Assembly (NCBI GenBank): GCA_964398485.1 | Contig: CAYNMD010000028.1 | Location: 1 to 10,559 of the forward strand | Length of the DNA: 10,559 nt | Direction of reading: 5' to 3' | From: SSEF01 sp964398485 | GTDB taxonomy: Bacteria > Patescibacteriota > Minisyncoccia > Moranbacterales > UBA1568 | Notes under the pieces: generated by a model | Databases searched by the model: none | What the model saw: only the letters and a program-made list of their open reading frames with translations | What the model was told of the DNA's origin: nothing | Position numbers and translations under genes: made by a program | Part shown: positions 1-6,400 of the stretch, one piece after another | How the letters are laid out: every line of letters begins with the position of its first letter | Position numbering within the stretch: position 1 is the stretch's first letter

Positions 1-21
1 CGCTCTCAATTCAACATACTC

Positions 22-50
22 AGTATAGCAAGAAAAAGAGGGGGAGTCAA
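22..50 (-). promoter_or_regulatory. Divergent sigma70-type promoter reading left
   Basis: On the minus strand a -35 TTGACT (plus-strand 45-50) and a -10 TATACT (22-27) are separated by exactly 17 nt, and the -10 carries the extended TGC element just upstream. Transcription would start near position 15 and leave the window to the left, so a divergent gene or RNA probably lies outside. Only the promoter is visible, not its product. Confidence 0.6.
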
Positions 51-206
51 GGGGGAAGGAATATTTGAAGGTATTGATGGTAAGAATTTTTTGAAAAAGT
101 CCTTCTCAAGAGAGATGATACTAAAGATAAAAAAGAGCGTCAGTATGAATTTGTGTAATTACAATTTGAATATTGCCGATTGGGTTTCAAAAAATGGAAT
201 ATTCTC
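51..206. other. AT-rich divergent intergenic stretch
   Basis: No convincing reading frame or RNA gene is seen between the two divergent promoters. The only notable item is GAATATT occurring twice (168-174 and 197-203), the second copy extending to the palindrome GAATATTC just upstream of the plus-strand -35. This could be an operator but is also easily a chance AT-rich match. Confidence 0.4.
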
Positions 207-235
207 TAGACAGAGGAGTGAAAATTTGCTATAAT
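207..235 (+). promoter_or_regulatory. Strong sigma70-type promoter upstream of the CAP gene
   Basis: A -35 TAGACA (207-212) and a perfect -10 TATAAT (230-235) are separated by 17 nt, and the -10 is preceded by the extended element TGC (227-229). Transcription should start near 242. This is the best promoter in the window and drives the short leader or small RNA at 242-303. Confidence 0.75.
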
Positions 236-241
236 GGTTTT

Positions 242-303
242 GTAAGTGGCTCTCTCGAGCCAAAAAGTATAAAAAACCAGGGTGAAAGCCCTGGTTTCTT
301 TTT
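242..303 (+). ncRNA. Short leader or small RNA ending in an intrinsic terminator
   Basis: From the predicted start near 242 the transcript contains a small hairpin (GGCTC/GAGCC, 247-260), then a perfect 9-bp stem at 274-297 (AAACCAGGG pairing with CCCTGGTTT, 6-nt loop), then a T-rich tail to 303. The next base is the A of the CAP gene ATG. The segment can be read either as a free-standing small RNA of about 62 nt or as a transcription attenuator in front of the CAP gene. The start site and which reading is right are inferred, not seen. Confidence 0.45.
274..303 (+). terminator. Rho-independent terminator abutting a start codon
   Basis: A perfect 9-bp GC-centred stem (274-282 with 289-297, loop TGAAAG) is followed by CTTTTT. 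By shape it is a good intrinsic terminator. It is odd because it ends directly at ATG 304, leaving no room for a ribosome-binding site. Confidence 0.65.
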
Positions 304-1194
304 ATGTCAGACATGAATCACTCCATCAAAAAAATCACTCACTCTACGGAAGGACTCCTTTTCGTCACTTTTGTTTTTACGGCGACTATCTTTCAGGTGG
401 TAGCTGTACAGGCAGCAGATATTACCCCAGCCAGCATTCTCCAGTTGGTCAATGATGAACGCACCAAAGCAGGTCTCGTGCCGCTTCAGGAGAATGCCGC
501 TCTTTCTCGTGCCGCTCAAGCCAAGCTTGATCACATGTTCAAGAATGATTATTTTTCGCATACCTCTCCCAAGGGTGAGACACCCTGGTATTGGGTGAAG
601 CAGTCTGGTTACAGTTATCAATATGCTGGTGAAAATTTAGCTATTAATTATTCGAGCGCCGAGAAACAGCACAAAGCATGGATGAAAAGCGAGACGCATC
701 GAGCTAATATATTGAGCAATAAATTTACTGAGACAGGTGTCGCTGTGGAAAGTGGTACATTAAATGGTGAGACAGCTACTATTACCGTAGAGATGTTTGG
801 TGCACCTCGTTTTGTTCAAGCACAAAAAACAATGCCATCATCTGTCCCACAAGAATCAACTATGCAGATTGTACCGACAGTAGTACCTATTACCATGAGT
901 GATCAGCAAGTATTTTCAGAAACTCAAGCTGGATCAGGGGAGAATTTGGGATCACTACCGAGCCTTGCTCGGGTAGGAAAACAGGAACAAGAATTACCTT
1001 TCTGGAGTCAGTCCTGGTTTCAAATGAGTAAAGCAGAGAACTGGCCGGCTGATGTCACGCAGAAGATAACTTTTGTGATGATAATCTTGCTAGCTATTGC
1101 GGTTCTAGCACCCCCATTCATTCTTATTGGGGAGACAGTTAGATACCTCCTAGGCCTATGGAGGGGTCGGGACACTCTCAAGCAAGCTTTGTAA
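304..1194 (+). CDS. CAP/SCP-domain (YkwD-like) secreted protein with C-terminal membrane segment
   Basis: A CAP-superfamily protein (SCP/PR-1/YkwD type) of 296 residues. A signal peptide spans about 15-37 with a VQA|AD-type cleavage site. The CAP domain runs about 43-165 and shows the family hallmarks: LVNDERTKAGL, YFSH (His86), AGENLA (Glu110), THRANIL (His132) and GVAVESG. His86, Glu110, Glu130 and His132 fit the conserved cavity residues. A low-complexity linker (about 170-250) follows, then a transmembrane segment (about 255-279) and a basic tail, so the CAP domain should sit outside, tethered to the membrane. The biochemical role of bacterial CAP proteins is mostly unsettled; some bind or act at the cell surface. 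The frame is closed upstream by TGA at 283, so translation starts at ATG 304 or ATG 313. Neither has a Shine-Dalgarno, and a terminator-like hairpin ends just before 304. A terminator follows the stop codon, so the gene is monocistronic. Confidence 0.9.
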   Translation: MSDMNHSIKKITHSTEGLLFVTFVFTATIFQVVAVQAADITPASILQLVNDERTKAGLVPLQENAALSRAAQAKLDHMFKNDYFSHTSPKGETPWYWVKQSGYSYQYAGENLAINYSSAEKQHKAWMKSETHRANILSNKFTETGVAVESGTLNGETATITVEMFGAPRFVQAQKTMPSSVPQESTMQIVPTVVPITMSDQQVFSETQAGSGENLGSLPSLARVGKQEQELPFWSQSWFQMSKAENWPADVTQKITFVMIILLAIAVLAPPFILIGETVRYLLGLWRGRDTLKQAL

Positions 1195-1213
1195 CGAAAA
1201 CCTTATTGAGTAG

Positions 1214-1239
1214 AAAACGGCTTATTGGAGCCGTTTTTT
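1214..1239 (+). terminator. Rho-independent terminator after the CAP gene
   Basis: A perfect 9-bp stem (AAAACGGCT 1214-1222 with AGCCGTTTT 1229-1237, 6-nt loop) ends in a T run. It lies 20 nt after the CAP stop codon and directly before the next promoter. Confidence 0.85.
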
Positions 1240-1241
1240 AT

Positions 1242-1269
1242 TTGACAAAATCAAGAAAAATGCTATTAT
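1242..1269 (+). promoter_or_regulatory. Sigma70-type promoter of the lipoprotein gene
   Basis: A perfect TTGACA (1242-1247) and TATTAT (1264-1269) are spaced by 16 nt. The predicted start near 1276 gives a leader of about 80 nt. The promoter itself is AT-rich like the host background, unlike the gene it drives. Confidence 0.75.
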
Positions 1270-1285
1270 TTCGGCAACGAAACAC

Positions 1286-1332
1286 GGGCTTTTGGCCCTC
1301 TTTCGCCTGTAGAATAGTCCGCCCAAGAGGGC
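1286..1332 (+). promoter_or_regulatory. Foldable 5' leader of the lipoprotein gene
   Basis: Two mutually exclusive hairpins are possible. GGGC 1286-1289 can pair with GCCC 1295-1298, or GCCCTCTT 1295-1302 can pair perfectly (8 bp) with AAGAGGGC 1325-1332 across a 22-nt loop. The larger stem ends 16 nt before the Shine-Dalgarno. A regulatory role is inference; no known riboswitch class was recognised. Confidence 0.35.
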
Positions 1333-1348
1333 ATTACCAACTGAAACT

Positions 1349-1353
1349 GGAGG
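1349..1353 (+). promoter_or_regulatory. Shine-Dalgarno GGAGG
   Basis: GGAGG lies 4 nt before ATG 1358 and fixes that start, which also gives an ideal lipoprotein signal peptide. It is the only strong Shine-Dalgarno in front of any gene in the window. Confidence 0.75.
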
Positions 1354-1357
1354 CCAT

Positions 1358-3319
1358 ATGGCAACCAAGGCTACTCGTTCGCTTTTTGCGGCTTTGGCCG
1401 CGGTTTCCCTCCTTCTGTCCGCATGTGGTGGCGGGGGAGGTGGCGCCTCTTCGTCGCCTCAGCCCAGTCAACCTGCTCAGCCTGGCACGACGGCTGCCGC
1501 GCCCTTTACCGGGACAGCGGTTGATCGTGGCACTGGCTTTGATGGCCAGTCTCGCCGCCAGATTCTCTCGGCGGCCGAGGCCACCAGACCTGTTTTCGGG
1601 GTGAGCTTTGCCCCAGCGGGACAGTCTCAGCGACCCATCCAGGCACTGGCAGTCGAGGCCACTCCGGCCAAGACCATGGCTCCCGACGAGCTCATGAATG
1701 GCGCGGAGCGGGTGTACGGCTCGCTGTTCCCGCCCCAACCCGCTTCGCAAGAAGGAGTGGCCAATGGCATGACTTTCCGGTTCCGCTTCTATGCGGCGAC
1801 CGGGTGGTATCTCGGCGTGGTGACGGCCGGACCCAATCTGGGTCACGTCTACACGCTCAAGGATAGCATCCTGACCGACCATGGCACTTCGGCGTACTGG
1901 ACCTGTCAGTTCGAACCGAGCCGTTGTGGTCCCACGATCACGGCGGCACGGCTTGTTCTGTCGGACGGTACGAGTCGCTCAGCGGCTGGCGCTACCGACG
2001 TCTCTGCCAAGCGTACCAAGCTTGTCACTACGTGGAGCGAGTCCTTGGCCTGTGCTGGTGTCGCTGGCGAAGGCAAGGTGGGTGACCTCTGGATGAAGGT
2101 GGAGTGCTCTGGCGCCGAACTTTCGTTCACACCAGGAAGACCTGGCGAAGAGCGCTGGCCTTTTGGCTCCACGAACACCGTCACCATGACGGGTGTGCGT
2201 GGAGTGAGCAACTTTCCATCAGCTACCGAAAGCGTGAGTTTCACTACTCGCGCGGCCGGTGTTGGCGGCGGTGCCAAAGTGTTTGTGGCCAACTACAACG
2301 CCAATGGGGATCCCACGAGCTCTTCGTATGGGGCTGCTGTGACAGTGCTGAGTTCGAATGGCACAAGCCAAATGGTTCAGTTGCCGGGCCTTCCTGCTAG
2401 CTCAATGTGGTCCAATATGCAGCGCCTCAGCATCGACCCAGTGATGGGCGTGGTGTATGTCGGTGGAGCAGGACTCTCACTCTACCGTCTGGATCTCGAG
2501 ACGGGAGAAGTGCTCCGGTCGCTGGACCTCATCCTTCCCGAAGCCCCCTGGCACATCATTCAGGGGATTGCCTTTCAGGGGGGTGACGTATGTGTTGCCA
2601 TGGGTCGGCGCGATTTCGCTGATTACGCCTCCAAGGGCGTCCTGAACTGCTGGAGTCGTTACACGTTGGACCGCACCTTCAAGAGTGCAGCTAATCATCT
2701 TGTCCCAGGTGACATGGTGGTGATGGATCTCGTCGCGGTTCCTGAGCGCAAGACCTACTACGCAGTGGCCTACGAGACGAGTGCCTACGGTCTCATCGTG
2801 GGAGAAGGTGGCGGCCTCCGCGAGGAGATTGCTCCCGGATCCAAGGGGTTGGTGGTCGAGGTAGATGCCGAGACCAAGGCGATCAAGCGGACCTTTACGG
2901 TCGGCGCCGGACCACGCTCGGTGGTCTATGACGCAGCGCGTAGTCGCCTGATTGTCGCCAATAGCGGCGATCGGACCCTTTCACTCATTGATCTCTCGTC
3001 GGGGAACGTGGTGACACGTACCCTCTCGGGCTTTGCTGGCTCTCAGCGGCCGATGCAGCTCAAGATCGTGGGTGGTGAGCTCTGGATGTCCAACTATGAC
3101 CGGCAGCTCGTGGCGCTTCACCTGGATACCCTTCAGGAAACGCGCCGTGTGACAGCTGGTTTGCTTTCGGAGTACTTCGACTTCGTGGCCGGCGAGTTCT
3201 ACTCGACCAGGGATGGATTCGGCACGATCACGATCGCCAATCCGAGTACGGGAGCTGTCAGGGTGCTTCAGGGCGCTCTGGGCCCCTGGTTCATCGCGGG
3301 GTATGCACCGCCCCAGTGA
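1358..3319 (+). CDS. Surface lipoprotein with Ig-like domain and beta-propeller, likely horizontally acquired
   Basis: A 653-residue predicted lipoprotein of unknown specific function. The signal peptide ends in a lipobox LSAC with lipidated Cys23, followed by a poly-Gly stretch and a Ser/Pro/Gln-rich linker (24 to about 105). Residues about 107-175 (ELMNGAE...LFPPQ...FYAATGWYLGV...VYTL) resemble a module I know from betaproteobacterial lipoproteins. Residues about 215-298 fit a bacterial Ig-like fold of the Big_5/SbsA type, with the typical SFTPG...TVTMTGV...SFTTR run. From about 303 to the end is a beta-propeller with YVTN-type blades, clearest at GAGPRSVVYDAARSRLIVAN (517-536). Base composition is unlike its neighbours: 40 of 60 bases are G or C at 2881-2940, against 27 of 60 at 4681-4740 and 25 of 60 at 661-720. 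It has its own promoter, Shine-Dalgarno and terminator, so it is a self-contained unit. It ends in TGA, while the other complete genes end in TAA. Propeller and Ig domains suggest binding rather than catalysis. Confidence 0.85.
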   Translation: MATKATRSLFAALAAVSLLLSACGGGGGGASSSPQPSQPAQPGTTAAAPFTGTAVDRGTGFDGQSRRQILSAAEATRPVFGVSFAPAGQSQRPIQALAVEATPAKTMAPDELMNGAERVYGSLFPPQPASQEGVANGMTFRFRFYAATGWYLGVVTAGPNLGHVYTLKDSILTDHGTSAYWTCQFEPSRCGPTITAARLVLSDGTSRSAAGATDVSAKRTKLVTTWSESLACAGVAGEGKVGDLWMKVECSGAELSFTPGRPGEERWPFGSTNTVTMTGVRGVSNFPSATESVSFTTRAAGVGGGAKVFVANYNANGDPTSSSYGAAVTVLSSNGTSQMVQLPGLPASSMWSNMQRLSIDPVMGVVYVGGAGLSLYRLDLETGEVLRSLDLILPEAPWHIIQGIAFQGGDVCVAMGRRDFADYASKGVLNCWSRYTLDRTFKSAANHLVPGDMVVMDLVAVPERKTYYAVAYETSAYGLIVGEGGGLREEIAPGSKGLVVEVDAETKAIKRTFTVGAGPRSVVYDAARSRLIVANSGDRTLSLIDLSSGNVVTRTLSGFAGSQRPMQLKIVGGELWMSNYDRQLVALHLDTLQETRRVTAGLLSEYFDFVAGEFYSTRDGFGTITIANPSTGAVRVLQGALGPWFIAGYAPPQ

Positions 3320-3360
3320 GCTTCCTTGTCCTTTCCGAGATTGACTTCGGTCATTTTCTC

Positions 3361-3404
3361 AGTCCGTCTATTGCAGCAATGCGGTAGGCGGACTCTTCTT
3401 TTTT
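3361..3404 (+). terminator. Rho-independent terminator after the lipoprotein gene
   Basis: AGTCCGTCTA (3361-3370) pairs with TAGGCGGACT (3385-3394) over 10 bp including one G-U pair, with a 14-nt loop, followed by a T-rich tail. It separates the lipoprotein gene from the operon that starts at 3462. Confidence 0.8.
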
Positions 3405-3461
3405 AAATGGTTATGTTAAGCTAGAGAAAATAGAAAGAGAGTATACAAACCAAAATTTTTT

Positions 3462-6400
3462 ATGAGGTATAGTATTGTTTCCCTTCTGGTTCTTTTTTCT
3501 TTTATTACTTCTTCTTTTCCAGTAGTTGCCGAAGGTACACCAAAAGAAGAAGTGAACCAAAGTTTTACCCTTGCTACTGTCGATTTTGTACAGCCGAAGC
3601 TTGAAGAACGAAACGGAGAGCTCTTTTTTTCGGTTATTGTAGAAAATCAGAGTAATGAAAGAAAGCAGTATTTTCCCGGGGTAGAGTTTGCTCAGCTTGA
3701 TGGGGAAAAGTTAAAAAATGTTGTTGTAGAACGACTTGCTGAATCATGGACATTTCAAGGAAAAGAAGCTCGTCCTATAGAGTTTACTCTGCCAATGCCG
3801 ACATTTCTCAGTGGGAGTTATCGGGTGTCTCTTGGGGTAGTGGATGAGTCTGGTCGTATAGTAGGCAGGAAATTTGTAGCGACAAGAGAATTTTCCTCTC
3901 AGGGAAAGGTACTTATTGAAAGTTGTTCTCTTAATGGACAGACTCTCTCTGATTCGTTTTCCCTAGAGCAATCCTCGGTTGATATTCCAGAAATTCTTTG
4001 TAAAATACAGTCTTCATCTGTAACGACGTCAGCCAAGCTTGAGGTGAAACGTACCAAGACGCCATACCTTGAACTGGATAATCTTGGGTCAACAACGATT
4101 GACTTTTCTTCAAATGATACTGAAGTTCGGCTTCCGCTAAAGAAACAACTCCCTGTGGGAGCTTATCAGATGGAGGTGTCGGTTTCTGATGAGAGCGGGA
4201 AAATGCTTGGTATGCCATTTCGGATCCCGATGAGCGTTTTTGGTATAGGCGGACGAATTCTCGGAATCGCTGATACTGAACTAATTGATTCCGAAGGAAA
4301 ACGATCTTTCCCTATAGCGTTTGGGTATGAACTCTACAGTAGCAAAGGTGAATATCAGGCCAAAGTAGAGCTTTCTTCGGGAGGTAATCTTTGTGGGACT
4401 CCGGAAGTATTCAACTTGGATGTAAATCAGAATCTTGCTTCAAGAACAGTAGCTCTTGTTGGGATGTGTGATACTCCACGAGTTACAGTCAGAATCCTCT
4501 CTGGGGGCATAGAACTTCATTTTCTTGAGAAGAATCTTTCAAGTGTTGATAAAGTAAATATGGCTCACAATGAACAAAATGCAGATGATCAGTCAGCTTC
4601 TTTTTGGGAACGGGGTAAATCTTTTCTCTGGGCAGTGCTTCCATGGTCTCTTATTGGAATAATTGTTCTCGTACTAGCTTATAGACGACTTCGTATGGCC
4701 AAAATGCTCGTTTTTCTTATCGGAGCACTCCTGGTTGGTATGTGGCAAAGTCCGACAGCTCAGGCAGGGTCGACTTCGTTTATGTTGTTTTATATTTGTG
4801 GAGGTTCTAGTTGTCCAATGGCGACTACGGTTTTTTATAATTTTGATACCAACAAAGATGCTTATGCCCCAGGCGAAACTATTTATGTTACTTTCCGTAT
4901 TGGTAGCGATGATTGGCCCCAGGGATACTGCCCATTTGTAAGTCTTGGAATAAATGGTGGGAGTTATACAGGGGATCAGGTCCTAGGCTGTTACACAGCA
5001 CAGGATTTTCGTGGTGGCGATCTCGTCTTTACTTTGTCACAAACCGCCCCGACAGCCCCTGGTCCGTTCACTCTTAATTTTTCAGTTGGCCTCAATGGAT
5101 ACATGGTTCCTCCGGTACGAAGCATACCACTGACGGTATCTGCTCCTACAACCTGTACTTGGCCTGGTGGTCCTATCGCCTGGGGGCCAGGGTCAGCCTG
5201 TGGTGCCTATGCTGGACCGGTTACCCTCAATGTCGGTCAGTCCTCTGGTCCGTATCCAAATACAAATGCTGGTTATACAGGATCACTAAGCTCTCTTTGT
5301 ACAGTGACCGGATGGCAAATTACGGGCGCTACTTGTACTGCGATTCCTCCTACTGCTTCTATTACTTCAACTGGTCCCGTGGCTTTAAAGGAAAAATCCT
5401 GGTGGGAAAAAGCTCTTTCCTACATTACTGGCTATGATTCAGTAGCTATAGCTGGTGGCACAACGACTATAGCGGCAGGTCAAAATGGTCGGATTAGCTG
5501 GAGTTCTACTGCCGCAGGAAGCTGTACTGTTACTGGAGGTATCGGGGCTTATGCGGTAAATTTTAGCTCAACATCTGGCAGTCATACGTTCTATGGCATG
5601 TCAGCTGGGACGTATACTTACAGCATTACCTGTAGCGGTCCTGGAGGATCGGCTAGCGATAGTACGACGATAGTAGTAAATCCACCTACCTGTGATTGGG
5701 GCGGGGGAAATCTTACTTGGGGTGCGGGATGTAGCGTCTACCAAGGACCAGTGAGTCTAAATGTTGGTCAGAGTACGGGGTTATTAAGTAACACCAATGC
5801 CTCTTATGTTGGTACAGTCACCTATCGTTGTACAGCTACTGGCTGGCAAGCTATTAGCCCAATCTGTACACCGGTTTTGACAGAGACACCAACCGGCCTT
5901 TCAGCTGTGGCAGGAGGCTGTGATAGTGGTACTATTAACCTCTCTTGGAATCCAGTAGCTGGAGCTACCTCCTACTCAATCCGTGCTGATGGAGTAACTG
6001 TTTATACTGGTGGAGCAACCTCGTTTACTCATAATGTTACAAATAACGGCGCTCTTCACACTTATAATGTAAATGCTACGGGAGGGGCTGGTACATCAAG
6101 TTGGTCTGCTCCAGTTAATGCCAATGCCCCGAGTACTTGTGGTGGGGGAGCCCCGTCTACTCCATCAGGTCTCTCAGCTACTCCAGCTGCTTGTGGTACT
6201 GGCCAAATCAATATTTCCTGGTCTGCAGTGGCGGGGGCGATGAGTTACCAACTGCGAGATGGAGGCTCGGTTATTTATGATGGTGCGAGCACATCCTTTG
6301 CTCACACAGGACTTTCAGCTGGATCGTCCCATGGCTATTCGATTCGAGCAACAAATGGGAATGGGAGCTCAAGCTATTCTGGTGTCGTTTCTGTCTTAGC

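Noticed and set aside
1158..1604. 148-codon plus-strand frame bridging the CAP terminator and the lipoprotein start
   Set aside because: It runs through a terminator and a promoter, is Arg/Pro-rich as expected of an off-frame reading of G/C-rich coding DNA, and overlaps the well-supported lipoprotein.
4695..4706. Internal ATG codons as the start of a separate gene for the secreted part of the giant protein
   Set aside because: The frame is continuous with the upstream part, and no Shine-Dalgarno or convincing promoter precedes them. It is kept only as an alternative within the fusion finding.
5150..5880. Repeated modules as possible tandem DNA repeats or a CRISPR-like array
   Set aside because: The similarity is at protein level between diverged domains; the nucleotide repeats are neither identical nor regularly spaced.
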